NCBI GenBank assembly: GCA_027575765.1
Contig: JANBPT010000024.1
Coordinates: forward strand, 1-64,000
Origin: Tieghemiomyces parasiticus
Lineage: Eukaryota; Kickxellomycota; Dimargaritomycetes; Dimargaritales; Dimargaritaceae
Length of the DNA stretch: 64,000 nt
Reading direction: 5' to 3'
The notes under the pieces were generated by a model. The model saw nothing but the letters and a program-made list of their open reading frames with translations, had not been told where the DNA came from and did not search any database. Position numbers and translations under genes: made by a program. How positions within the stretch are numbered: position 1 is the stretch's first letter; each line of letters begins with the position of its first letter. Below are positions 32,542 through 44,234 of this stretch, piece after piece.

Positions 32542-33495
32542 ATGCCACTTTTACGACCACACGCACCGACCCGCCAGGGCTCCCCCTCAGCCGTAACGGC
32601 GCGTAACCGTCGCCTCTACTACCTCCAAACGGTACTACGTCCTGCAGGCTACTTCGACCTACCGGCGCTGCAGAAGCGCGATCCGATACTCTATCACGAC
32701 ATGTACGGGCAGTATGAATCGGCCGAGCAGCGACATACCCCATTCCCAGCCCAGGTTAGCCTGGTCGATCGCATGTACTATGACATTGACCAGCAGATCG
32801 CCCATGATGCGGTGGCGGAACACTATGAGCAGTCTCCGTCCTCAGGCCCGGTGGGGATAGCTGGTAGTGCCACCAGGGAAGAGGATACCGCCGTCGACCC
32901 CGCTACGGGTGCCACGGTGGTATTACCACTAACGGGCAAACTCTACCATCATGAACTACAGGACAAAGCGAGGTGGCCATACGAACCGAAGGCGGGAGTG
33001 GAAGAAGATCGGGAAAGCTATGAAGAGGAAGAAGAGGATGAGGAGGAGGAGGAGGAGGACGACGATGATAGCGATGGTGGTATGACAGTGGATACGGTGG
33101 CGCAGCCGCAACGACCTGCCTACGCACCCCGGTCGGTCAGAATGGCTAGTAAGCCGGTACCTCGGTTAGCATTGGTGCCACCACCGTCAACCAACGTCTT
33201 CCCTCGCGCACTTGACTGTCCAGCGGAGACCTTAGTGGCCGTACCTAATAGCCACCCGCCCACCGATGAGGTCGATCAGAATGGTCCACCCGACGGGGTT
33301 CTGTCGCCGCTTAATGTACAGGATATGGCCCTACTGGTGGATGAGATGGTGGACGCCTTTGTGCAGCGGTTTCTGGCGGGCCAGGATACTGAGTTTGACT
33401 ATCGGCGTGTAGACCGTAATGCTGACTACGACGACCCACGTCTGGCGAATGCTGACTGTGAGGATAGCTACTTCGACTCGGAGGAGCCCAATTAA
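32542..33495 (+). CDS. CCDC97 family protein (DUF2052)
   Basis: About 317 aa from the ATG at 32542; an in-frame ATG at 32452 would add 30 hydrophobic residues that look untranslated. Two blocks mark the family: RNRRLYYLQTVLRPAGYFDLPALQKRDPILYHDMYGQYES near the start, and MVDAFVQRFLAGQDTEFDYRRVDRNADYDDP...DSYFDSEEPN at the end. Between them is an acidic Glu/Asp run. Human CCDC97 is found with the SF3B splicing complex, so a nuclear role near the spliceosome is likely. Its molecular function is not settled. Confidence 0.85.
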   Translation: MPLLRPHAPTRQGSPSAVTARNRRLYYLQTVLRPAGYFDLPALQKRDPILYHDMYGQYESAEQRHTPFPAQVSLVDRMYYDIDQQIAHDAVAEHYEQSPSSGPVGIAGSATREEDTAVDPATGATVVLPLTGKLYHHELQDKARWPYEPKAGVEEDRESYEEEEEDEEEEEEDDDDSDGGMTVDTVAQPQRPAYAPRSVRMASKPVPRLALVPPPSTNVFPRALDCPAETLVAVPNSHPPTDEVDQNGPPDGVLSPLNVQDMALLVDEMVDAFVQRFLAGQDTEFDYRRVDRNADYDDPRLANADCEDSYFDSEEPN

Positions 33496-34079
33496 GTGGT
33501 GCCGGCGGAATAGCTAAGTCGGGCGGGGTAGATTATCATTATTATTGTTTATATAGAGCTTGGCCAAACTAACCAGGGGTTAATTTAATTACGTAATCTG
33601 CCAATCCAGCTTGCAAAACTTCCTGGTTGGGTCCACTTAATGTCAGCATTGTGCACCGCAGTACCCGGCGCTATTGAGGTACATAATGGGTAAGCCAGTT
33701 CGTAACGGGAGCAGTGACTACCACAACGATAATGGAACCAAAGGCGTCATCCAAGAAAAATAAGGGTAATGAAAGGGGAGAGAAAGACGAACGGAGTAGC
33801 GAGGCGAGTCTCAGATCGAGCTGTTGATTGATCCATACGAATGACAACAACAATAATAATCAAATTACCACCGCGGGCTGTAATTGGGGAACATCCTGGT
33901 CAGGAACGTGGCCTCTGGAGTATATGTCGGCAGGGGGGTATCGGGTAAGAGCAAAGCGACCACGTTAGCGCACAGCCAATCGTCAAGTATCAGTTCAGGG
34001 TTAAATGGGAGCACTGACAAGGGACTCCGCACCGCCGATGGATGGACCCTAACCGCAGGGTTCTATGAGAAACACTAAA
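33496..34079. other. Convergent intergenic region
   Basis: About 580 bp between the 3' ends of the CCDC97 and OMA1 genes, which face each other. AT-rich, no gene seen. Confidence 0.45.
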
Positions 34080-35156
34080 CTAAACAAAATCCAACCTACC
34101 TTCATTACAGTTTGAATCCTCGCGCTTCTGTTCGGCCTCGGGCAGCCACTTCTTGAGGTTGTCAATCCGTCCCTGACTACTCGGATGGGTCTGGAGGTAC
34201 TCAAAGCCCTTACCATGCAACCGGCTCTCGCTCTGGCTCATCCGCTCCCACAGGCCAATGGACTTGGTCGGATCGTAGCACGCCTGGGCCATAAGCTGTA
34301 GCCCGATATAGTCCGCCTCGGACTCGCACTTACGGCTATTGGGCAACATGATACCCAATTCCAAGGCGATCCGGTTAAGGCCGACCAAGTTAGGGTCGAT
34401 AAAAAACTGGAGGAGGAATTGGAAGATGGTTAGAAACTTGGCGTAGGACATTTTCTCGGCGTGGTGGCCGGCCAGCTGGTGAGCGATTTCGTGACCGAGG
34501 ATGGTGGCCAATCCATCCTCGTCCCGAGCGACGGGCAAAATACCGGTAAACACAAAGACCTTGCCGCCGGGGAGTACAAAGGCGTTCATCTCCGGCGCAT
34601 CAATGACATAGAATTCCCAGTCCATCGTTGGCCCCGCGCCCAGGACGTCCATTCCGCTGGCCCGGATGATCCGAGTGGCGACGCGTTTGACAAAGCGCGT
34701 ATAATTGTGGTTCGCCGGGAGAATACGGTCGCCGTACTGGTCCATGATTTCCTCGTAGGACTGTTTGGCCATTGCTTCCACTTCGGCCGGGGAGACCGCC
34801 ATAAACCGTCGACGGCCACTGATTGGGGCCGGTTCCAAGTGCGCCACGTAGTAAACAAGCATCAGGACACCGCCAGTGCCCAGTATTTGGTACAACGTAC
34901 GTCGGGCGATTGGTTTGCGACCGTTGAACTTGCGCGGTGGCGGCAGCGGGGTGACCGAGAAGGTGATAGGCCGGATGGCACCCGGCAACCCGTGGGGATT
35001 AGGCCTTAAGAGGGCTGTATGAGTGACCGTGGTGGGTAGCGGGAAGGTACTACCGGGCTGGCGAGAAAGCGCCGCGAGACCCGATGTCAAACCGGACCGC
35101 CGAGCGAGACCGCGGGTGGAGGAATTTAACACAGCGCGGGTTAGTGGTCGTGACAT
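34080..35156 (-). CDS. OMA1: Mitochondrial metalloendopeptidase OMA1 (M48)
   Basis: 358 aa without introns. An Arg/Ser-rich N-terminus serves as targeting peptide, and one membrane segment lies near residues 88-107 (YQILGTGGVLMLVYYVAHL). The peptidase domain holds HEIAH at about 222-226 and the third zinc ligand in CESEAD near 277-282. MNAFVLPGGKVFVFTGIL is characteristic of M48C. OMA1 sits in the inner mitochondrial membrane, cleaves OPA1/Mgm1-type and other membrane proteins under stress, and overlaps with m-AAA proteases. A GAAG/GTAGGT donor near the last codons means the true C-terminus could lie in a further exon; the family's usual length suggests it does not. Confidence 0.95.
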   Translation of the reverse strand: MSRPLTRAVLNSSTRGLARRSGLTSGLAALSRQPGSTFPLPTTVTHTALLRPNPHGLPGAIRPITFSVTPLPPPRKFNGRKPIARRTLYQILGTGGVLMLVYYVAHLEPAPISGRRRFMAVSPAEVEAMAKQSYEEIMDQYGDRILPANHNYTRFVKRVATRIIRASGMDVLGAGPTMDWEFYVIDAPEMNAFVLPGGKVFVFTGILPVARDEDGLATILGHEIAHQLAGHHAEKMSYAKFLTIFQFLLQFFIDPNLVGLNRIALELGIMLPNSRKCESEADYIGLQLMAQACYDPTKSIGLWERMSQSESRLHGKGFEYLQTHPSSQGRIDNLKKWLPEAEQKREDSNCNEGRLDFV

Positions 35157-36054
35157 GGTCGCGGTGTCTTGGACAATTGCTCAAGCGAAATGGACAGGTT
35201 ACGGCGGGGAGGTTAAGGCAAGCGGATGGTTAGACAGGGTTAGGGAGGTCGAGGACGGTGGTTTATAGAGCACGACGACAGGGACCTGGTGAGAACGTCG
35301 CAGAGTGGAGGGGGGGAGGAATGCGCGAACGAGACAGGAATTGGAGTCAATGAGGGGCATCGAAATGAGGCAAGGCGGGGCGCTGTGGAGATTTAAGAAG
35401 CATGGCGCTGTCTTCGAGGTCTCTTCGCCCCAAGAGCAGATGGTCCTGCGGCCACGTAATCCCCACCTTGGTCCAGAGTAAGTGAAACGCGGGCGGGTTG
35501 GACTGATTACGCTACCAGCCGGTGTGGGCGCCTTGCACGCCAGGCAAAGGCCTCCCGAAGCTCTGGGTTCACCAGAATGAATCCGAAGCTGGTAACACAT
35601 GCTACGTCAGCTGCTAGTTGTCGATTTTGATCCACTTTCCCCACTACACACCAGGGCGTGTTACTATGTGTTCATGATATAATGGTATTCATTGTTTACA
35701 GTGGCAGGTGGAAAAGGTTGTACAGCGGAGAAGGTATTAGGAAGTAAAGACTGAAGATGGTTAGAAAAAGGAGGGATCGGAATGATACAGACATGAGCAG
35801 GTGAATTGAGGGTGTGGCGGATGCGATTATGAAGAGTTGCAGGTGACCAGTGATGATGATAATGATGATATTTTTGGGGGGAGAAGTTGCGGAGAAGCTG
35901 CTTTGAACGGGGTATTCTCGGCTTCGAAATGGTCGATATGAATGGGGGCAAGGCTATGAATAGGGGTCGCCATGCCAACCACAAGCAGCGCGAGCGTCTG
36001 GGTAACGAAGCTCAGATCAAATATCTGAAAATCCAACTGAATCGACACTTGCCG
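35157..36054. other. Intergenic, no gene seen
   Basis: Upstream of OMA1 and downstream of the FYVE gene (both minus strand). It presumably carries the OMA1 promoter. The open frames have no family resemblance. Confidence 0.4.
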
Positions 36055-37377
36055 CTACAGAGTCGCCTCCTTGTAGCGAATATAGCAGCTCTGGCAGGCC
36101 CTGGAAGGAATCCCGTTACGCTCGCAGAACTTGAGATTGGGTAGGAGCTGGATGGTGTATTTGGAGCAATCCCCACAGAAGATGTACCCGCATCTGCAAA
36201 GTCGGTGAAATGGGTAGGTAGAACCAATTAATGATAGGCGTTAGTAACTACCTAAAGACGGTCATCGGGAAGGTGTCTCCATCGGGAGAGGACATACAGT
36301 GGCAGCCCACGGATGAATTCTGACCACTTACAGCCGGCAGTGGTGTTTGCGATTGATTAAGTTGAAGGTACGGCGGCAGGCCTGGTGGTCGCACTTGTCC
36401 GATTCGATGTCATGCTGATAGGCCGCAATGGTACGTGGTGGTATCGGGGGGTCGGGTTAACTTAACTACCTCGAAATAATGTACAGTGTGCCATACCCAC
36501 TCGAAACTGCGTTTCCGTCCTGCAGGGCGGTCCCCTTGAAAACCCGCCACGTCGAACGGCTCCATACTCACCTTCCAATGCCGTGTGGCGACACCCGACT
36601 GGCGCCACAGACTGTGTAGCTGGTCGGTCAGCACCCGCCCGGCTACGGCAGGAGGCTTGGCAAACCCGAGTGTGGCCGAATTAGTGGGGGTTTGATCGGC
36701 GGGCACGTAAAGGTTACGTGTGTTCCGCTGGCGGACATGTTGAACCGGGGACCGGTAATTAATCTGAGACGGATAGGTGAGGGTGGAAGGAAAAAGGTAG
36801 GGATGGGCGAACGTATCGATGGGGTCAATACCTAAAACCAGTGACTGAAGCCTATAAAAAAAAATAGGAATTTGGGGCAGACATGATATAACTGTTTGCA
36901 TATCCGGCGGGCGGGTCGTGTATCAGTGACCGTTCTTAGTTCTTCGAAAGTGGGTATGTTAATTAGGGTTTTTTTTTCACCCTCCACGATGAGTGAATTC
37001 CAACCGAGTGTTCTCCATCGACTTACTGTGGGGGTGTTGACCCGCTGTCCACGGTGGTAGCTTACAACGCGCCCACGGAAGGCCGATAGCCGCGGTTCCT
37101 CATGGGACGTGTCAAGAGTTCGCAGGCCGCAGTGCTGGCGGGGCTCCACGGTAGTGAAGTTGCGGGCGCGATTACGCTTAAAAGCCGGAATGTCGGTGCG
37201 AAGGTGGAGCTGCGGGCACTGGAGCTGATGGACGGGCGTGGTTGGGATGATGGTGATATCCTCGGGCGTTGGCAGGAGATTGCCGTGGATTGAGAGGTCT
37301 GAGGAGCCGTAGTAGGCGTCGAATTTCTCCAAGTGGCTGTCACCGCTTGAGATAGGGGAGTCCATTACGTGCGCCAT
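36055..37377 (-). CDS. FYVE zinc-finger protein
   Basis: Four exons (37377-37027, 36844-36572, 36414-36332, 36193-36055) close in phase and give 281 aa. The finger spans the last three introns: RHWKHDIESDKCDHQACRRTF, INRKHHCRLCGYIFCGDCS, and RACQSCY at the end. The basic RKHHCR motif and eight zinc-binding Cys/His positions are present. The first pair is C-X4-C, as in several fungal FYVE proteins, not the usual C-X2-C. FYVE domains bind PI3P on endosomes and vacuoles. The N-terminal 200 residues are rich in Pro, Thr and Arg without a recognised domain. The splice sites cut right through the finger, so automatic annotation could lose it. Confidence 0.85.
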
Positions 37378-40300
37378 GATAACTATGCGTGAGGTAAACC
37401 GGGCGGTCGACGTGCGTGAGAGAGGGAACGTTAGAAGGGGGCTAGACAGTGAATTAGGGGCATGCGGGCTAGGGATATGGGGGTATGGATGATGTCCAGT
37501 GGGAACGGGTGGCGGACTTGTATCAGGTTAAATACTCTAGACGGATAACGTGTCCACTTTCGGGGTGCGAATCATTTGAACCTGGGTGGCACGCGAACTG
37601 GCACGCACACACCTCCCGGGCGGATGCTACCCCCTATTCACACACACACACATCAGGATAATCGTTCAGTGACTAGGTCCCTCCCTACCTTTACCCCTGG
37701 TTAGAGACCGCAGGGCCTCTCCTATACCCGTCCATTATTTCCTCCCTCCCTTTTTCGATACCAGCCTCATGGCGCTTTCCCCACACGGGGATGATTATTA
37801 TTATTTTCGTGACACCACCGCAGGGTATAGGTGGGACCCTATGGATAGTGATAGAGGCGGTACCACCGGGCTCAAGGAGGTAAGGGTGGAGTGACCGGCT
37901 ATAACTTAGGGGAATGTATGGTGAGAGGCATGCATATCGCCCACACAAAGACGACTATTCAGGAATAACAGGATCAACCCCCTCGGCGTAAGTCAAGGTG
38001 TAGATATATGTAAATAACCGGATATTGCCTAGATTCGACCGACAAGGGGAGACATTGGGCGGATACTGAAAGGATTTATCGGCAGAGAGGAATTAGCAAC
38101 GCAGCAGTTTTGATAGAGCGGGGGAGAAGGGGGAGGGTGACTGAGGTTATCCTCGGGTTGATCCTGCGTATAATACCCAAGGTGATTAGGCTGGGTACTC
38201 CAGTCTAGCGCAAAAAGCCACGGTGGGCAGTCTAGGGTATCCTGGTATAATGGGGTTGTATTGCATCAGCCATTGTGGGTTCACAATCAGTAGTACTTTG
38301 ACAGCCGGCCGGACTGGCGTTTCATACTGCTGGCAGATACGGGGAATTCCTGAGTCCTAACCTTTCCATAGCTGTGTGTTATGCGGGCGAGCGGCAGCCC
38401 ATAGCAGCGTAATTCAAGCGGGAGGGGCGACTCCATCTCGTAGCTGAATTGCCTATCGGGAATACATCCGTTTCGCAGTACTGGGAAGAAGGGGGGGGGC
38501 AGACGCCAGTTGCATATTGTTTCAAACGGCGTATATATCATCGTTTTAACGGGCTGCAACGGGGGCAGCGCTATAAAGCAGAAACCCGCCAGGGTCAAGG
38601 ATACAGGGGGGAGTGGGCGAGTTTGGCCGCGGCTGCATGAACAATTTGGCCTTTTATAGAGTCCAGCATTAAGCAACTAATAGTATTCCCTTACCCAGTG
38701 AAGGAGGAGGATGGCACAGGGGCTACAGGCATGGATGGTTTATAGGTGCGGCACTGCCAGGTGGTTTGGAGGGTCGATTTATCCCGTTGAGATGTTGTGA
38801 GGCGTCGCAGAGGAACGGGAGAGGAACGCCGCCAAGTAGCCATGCCACGGTTTGGATTGAAAACGGATATTGTGTAAGGGGGTATAGTGGCAAGTGGAAT
38901 GGGCAATTCATGTAAGATGCAAGCCTGTGGAACCTTTCCTGGCCACTCCTCTGTACCTAAAGTCCCCATCGAAGGTGGAGAATAAAAGCGGTGACTTGCT
39001 GCTGGGTTGAGGGGCTGCGAGGTTGATCTTCCAGCTCAAACAAAGGGAGTGGGAGATGGTGGCAGTAGTATCCCAGAGTCACAGATATCTCTCCGCGTCG
39101 ACACGCTGTATTTCACCGAATTTCCCACGGGTGAATTTGTCCGGCGTAACTTCAGGCGTCTTTTTAAATACTTACTGTGTAAGTCTCAGCCGCGCCCCCG
39201 CTTGAGCTCCATGTTCAACGTTACTATTTACCTCAGTACCACTTTACTCAGAGCATTGGGCTGGGAATCTCCTGGCCTAAGATCCCCCAATCGACTCATG
39301 GTGGTGCCAGTATGATTTATCCTTCAAGACAAGAGACTGTCTCCTTTAAGGTGCTGTCCTCCGCATCAACTTGTAATCGAAAGCAGGCTCCCATATCTGT
39401 ATGGTATGGCACCCCCCCCCGCCAGCCGGCCGAGTTGGCTCCAGTAGTCCAGATTTTTCAAGGAAGAGAGCCTGGTCTGCCTGGAGATATGCAGAAACAC
39501 ATTTCCGGCGTGACGGGTTGGTCCCATTGTTCCGTGTAACGAGGATGGTGGTGGCTAGGTCACAAAATTAGCACTAACCCTCTACTGTCTGCTGCTTAAA
39601 CGTCTTTGTATTTTATACCGCCAGACCCCAGACGTTGAGTTCTCCCACCTTCGAGGAGGTAAATGCGTTGATGCGTGGCTGCTGTGCATCAATGTAAGTT
39701 CTATCGAGGGCCGGTGTACATCTCGTTGCCAAGGGGGTGGAGATCTACCGCTTACCGTGTTTAATCTCGTAGCCGGGTGGGCTAGATTGGGGCCAAGTCA
39801 GGACCCAGGAGAAGTTAATAAAAGGAGACGGGGCACAGTCGAGGTGTGCGCGGGAATGTCGCAGTGCTATTAGGTTAGTACACAAAATTCCGATAGGGCT
39901 CTTCCGATTGTCCATTCAGCCAGGCGGCTTCCATTAACATTCTTCACGTCCGATAGGTCAGATCCTACAGATGGTATTGGAACACATGCTCTTTAGAGAT
40001 CTCAGTAATCGACCCATGTTTCACACATGCTTATGATTGGATCAATTGCCATTTCCCTATTTAACTGGAAGCAAGCGGCGACCGAGACAGGTTTATATCT
40101 CCTAGGAATTAAAACCTAGATGGTCATCGTACCGTCTATTGGCTACTGGTGGAGTATTTATTGGGAAGAAAATAAACAGGACAGATTGAGTACAAGGCGG
40201 TGTGCAACAGTAGAATATAGGACGAGTGTACTGGACAAAAGATAGCCTCCACGGCTTCCAAATGGCGGTGGTGTAGCTAAGCGAGGCAATAAGTACGCAA

Positions 40301-40575
40301 AGACGATAATGGTGGACACGCAGCGGGGGTTGAGAGGTGAAGAAGGCACCATGGCTACGGTAAGCCCTTCCCTGGTCACGGATGGGCTACAATAAGGGAT
40401 GAGGGCAGGGGTGCTTGAGTTTAGTCCATTCAACTATCCGATCCAAGGAACGGCAACAAAATAGACGTGCGCAAGGTGTACCAGCCAGCACCTTCAACCC
40501 GCCTGGCCACCATGAGTGGACCCCCACGCCTCCTTGGTCTTCAGCCTAGGGTGCAAGTCACATGCTGCACCTCAA
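37378..40575. other. 3.2-kb stretch without a recognised gene
   Basis: No intact gene is supported. On the plus strand a few exon-like pieces end in good donors: one near 39088-39180 (LRVDTLYFTEFPTGEF before GTAAGT) and one near 39628-39695 (FSHLRGGKCVDAWLLCIN before GTAAGT). The second weakly resembles part of an Argonaute Mid domain. No full set of exons assembles, and stops interrupt each path I tried. Confidence 0.4.
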
Positions 40576-41612
40576 TTACTGGTCCTTCTTAGTCTCCTCG
40601 ACCACCTCCGTCTTCTGGGTGTTGGGCATGGCAGGGCTCATGAGACGGTTGTAGCGGACGTGATCACCCACAGCCTTGTAGGCTAGGCTGCCGGCACAAA
40701 ACAGGCCGCAGACGCCACGGGCGGTTTCAGGAGTAAGATGGGGCACAAGTAGCTCGATGAGGCCGTCAATCCACTCAGCGCCAATGAGGCCCGGATGCTG
40801 GGCAGCGAAGGACCAGGTCCGGGTGCTGAAAATGTAAAATAGGACGGAAGAGAATGTGATGCCGATATCAAAATTGGGGCGTTGCAGCAACGTCGGGGTG
40901 CGGAAGTTCCAGCTACGCTTGGAGAATTGAATCACGTCCTCAATGATACCGCCGCCGCAGCCCAGAACGGTGCCGATGATGATCATGGCTGTGAGGGACT
41001 CGCTGATGGGCCCCTCCATGTCGCGCACCATTTCCACGCCCGTGGCCGTGACACCGTACCCGCGGATGGCACCGTCCACGGCCGCTAAAAACACGTCCGA
41101 CGCCGGTGAGAGCATGCGGAGGATGCGGAACACCCAATCTTGCGGGCAGAACCCCACGGCCAGGTACACCAGCGTGTAAGTTGGAATCATGCCGTTATTG
41201 ACCAGCCACGGCTGCGGCTTACCGAGCATGAGGGCTGACAAAGGTGGTGTGTAAAATTAGGACGGTAAGCGTGGGAAGAAAGGTTAGTCATGTGTGGGTT
41301 GTGGTCGTTGCAGCATCGGGTACTAAGGGTCCACCGTCAGCCTCAATCTCGATGGCTTCAGCATGGTAGGTCTGCAGACTCACCCGACAGGATACCGCCA
41401 CCAAAGGACAGCGTGAGCAGGGCAAAGATCTCCTGGGCGGTGGGAAGGCGGCCGCTACAATTGAGCATCTTGCGGACCTCGTAGCTAACACGCAGAGCGT
41501 GGAGGGTCATAGCAATGGCTACGGGGAACGACGGACTCCATTCGGCAGCCAGATACACTGGGTAGTTCTGCTCCGCACGCGCGAGGTACTCGGACATGAC
41601 GGAGGCGCTCAT
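40576..41612 (-). CDS. TRIC-type cation channel family protein
   Basis: Two exons, 41612-41384 and 41234-40576 (phase 1 closes), giving 295 aa. The pattern of hydrophobic segments and the glycine motifs fit TRIC channels: FGGGILS at the exon joint, LGKPQPWL, TYTLVYLAVGF, LAAVDGAIRGYGV, and IIIGTVLGCGGGIIEDVIQ followed by SWNFRTPTLLQRPNFDIGITFSSVLFYIF. TRIC proteins are trimeric K+ channels of the ER/SR that balance charge during Ca2+ release. Fungal members are less studied. The C-terminus is basic and hydrophilic. A start at 41597 (MSEYLARAEQ) is also possible. Confidence 0.78.
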
Positions 41613-42701
41613 GGCGTCGGACGGAAGGTTAGTGAGCTCGAATGGCGCGGACGGCTGATGGTGGAGAGGGTACCAATGAGGGGGGTGCGGGTGTAGAGCG
41701 GTGTTGGGGTGCAGAAGGTGGGGGAGCGACCGGGTGCTCAGGGCCGGAGGGGTTAGGTCAAAGAGAGGGGGGCCTAGTGGTAGCGTTGTGCTTGGCAAAA
41801 ATGGCTTGAAAGGGGTAAAAACTGCAAGATACAGATGGAAATAAGGTATGGAACAAGTGGACAAGGTGAATACGGGGACCAGGAAAACGTACACCAGGTT
41901 CAGGAAGGTGAGTAGATATAACGCCAACCGCCAGGGCCCTGGTCCAATTAGACAAATGGCGAGTATTACCTAGCCCTGGCATTGACCGGGGTGCTGCACA
42001 TCTTCGGGGGGGGAGTGGACTCCGTTGCATACTTGCCAGGTAGCCCCGCGTGATTGAATGCGTGGGGTTGGTAGAGTGGCAGTGCAGCTCGTTGGCCATC
42101 GTCCAGGCCCGGTTCAGTTACAGAGGGGGACTACTCGCTAGATGGCCCGATAGATTTTTCTCACCGCTGTCCCAGGGGCGTCGGTCAGCTGAACTGTCAG
42201 CCCCCCTCCCACCCACCTTCAATGCTGCTAGCATATGCAGCAACTTATTCGCCGTCGGGCAAGGGGATCTCTGGCCGCCGACCCAAGGCCCATACTGATA
42301 TAGCTGCGATTGCTAGTCGTACCAACTGCGGATCCAGGCGGCTGGAGGCATAATGCGAGACCCCAGGCGCAACCGACAGGGGAGGTCCACCGTTGGAAAG
42401 CAAGGGCAAATCCCAAGCATCGGTGCCCCGTAACTCCCTCGCGTCATTTACAGACTTGTCATTTTCTCCGCGCCTTTCCCCCATCGCCCAATGTCGCAGA
42501 GTAATCCCGAAGGCGAGGCCCTGGTCAATAAGGCGAATGCGGTACGTGCCACCTTGCCCCTGGCTGGTATGCGCAGCCCAAAGAATCCTAGCCTCCATTA
42601 CAGAACGGTGTAAGCTTCGGAAACGCCAACCATGCTTTTGCCCAGCGTCCACTGGCTAACCTTTCAAAGGCTATTCGCAAACTCATACCAACTTTACCAC
42701 A
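41613..42701. other. Divergent intergenic region
   Basis: About 1.1 kb between the TRIC-type gene (-) and NAA40 (+). Open frames exist on both strands, but none has family resemblance. It presumably holds both promoters. Confidence 0.4.
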
Positions 42702-43919
42702 ATGCTCTCACATGAATTTTTGCGGGCCGGCTCCCAGGCGACGAGCCGTAATCTGCTTGACCAGTTACGACCCGAGCTGGTTAGCATGCCAGGCTTTGCA
42801 CTTCGCAGCTTTCGTACAAACGATCTTACCAAACACCTGCGGACCTGGATATTTGATCTACTACGAACGAACATCAAGGCCTGGTAGGTAGATTAATCAT
42901 ACGGTGGAATTGCAAGATGGTGATCTACAAATGTAGCCTTTAAAGCACCTTATGTACCCCATGCAACTTATCCTTCCATCCATACCCCGCTTTACCACTC
43001 ACTTCGATAATCCGTTTAGTTACGAGAAGGCTGGCTGGGGCTGGCACGAGTACAACAAACGCAAGGAAGTTTTCGACCCGGCGACCCGTTTTCTAGTCGT
43101 GTACCGCACTGCGACCGCCGACCAGCCCGAGAAGCCGCTGGCGTTTGCCTCCTACCGGTTCACCATGGATATTGACGTTTCAGGACAGGAAATCCCGGTC
43201 TTGTACATGTAAGTGCCTTCCCGTGCCGACTCCCCGGGTTGTATGGTAGTATAGCACACATCCTACAGGCGATCTGCCCTTAAGATCCCTCTACCTGCGC
43301 ATGTGTCCAAGCAACTTATTGATCCTTACTGTCTGACCGACGTGCTTCCCTGGGACCATGCCTCCATCCGCTAGTTACGAGCTCCAAGTTGCAGCTCACG
43401 CCCGCAGTCGTGGCCTTGGATCCTGGCTGACCGAGTGCATCCTGCGGCTCGGTTGTGCGTGGCACATGGACAAAGTCGTTCTGACCTGCCTAAAAAGTAA
43501 GTTAAAGTCATCGGCGGCAGTCACGGTGCGTCCGATCAGGTTCCTTAAATTCGTGCTGACCCTCACTTACCTTATCTTTTCCTTATCCTCTTCGCAATCC
43601 AGTCAACACCGATGCAATGCGCTTCTACTTGGCCAGAATGGGGTAAGTTTGGATATATATATTTTGTTTTGAGAAGATGCCCAGTCACCAGTCGTGTGCT
43701 GTCTAAGCGGTGACATTATCGAGCGTCTCCCACACGCGTCCTCAACTAATCCATGAAGTGTACATTTTCACGTGGGAACCATCGTACGCCCGCAACAGGT
43801 TTCACTTTGACGAGACGTCTCCAAGTCAGTATTACAATAGTGATGAGGAGATCCCAGCCAAGCAAACCAGCTACGAAATCCTAAGCAAGCCGCTCAGAGC
43901 GGAGCCACCAGAAAGTTAA
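42702..43919 (+). CDS. NAA40: N-alpha-acetyltransferase 40 (NatD) homologue
   Basis: Five exons (42702-42883, 43020-43208, 43375-43496, 43603-43642, 43799-43919) close in phase and give 217 aa. The family order is clear: TNIKACYEKAGWGWHEYNKRKE, a beta-strand pair LAFASYRF and VLYIYELQV, the acetyl-CoA loop ARSRGLGSWL (R-X-X-G-L-G), VVLTCLK, and the ending FHFDETSPSQYY...TSYEILSKP. NatD acetylates the N-terminal Ser of histones H4 and H2A. It has the usual length. The 40-nt fourth exon is easy to miss. Confidence 0.92.
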
Positions 43920-44234
43920 TCATTTATTGCAGTGCCAAGTTAGAAAATCGGCCGCACCATGCCCTAAATATGGCTTCAGGAAGACCACTATTGTATTGCA
44001 TAAAAAGGAAATCCCTATACAATAAAATAGAGTACACTATATGATACTCCGCCATAACCTTACTCAGGCCATAACACTACATGGTCGGGTGTTTAGTCTA
44101 GACCCCTACTGCCTTACTCATCCCGTGCCCCGAGTCCCATTTCGTTCCAGGCTTCGATTCAGCATTCGCTCATTTTCCAGCCGCTCACGATTTCGACCCT
44201 TTTCATTTTGCCTTTGTTGCACACATCCTCCACA

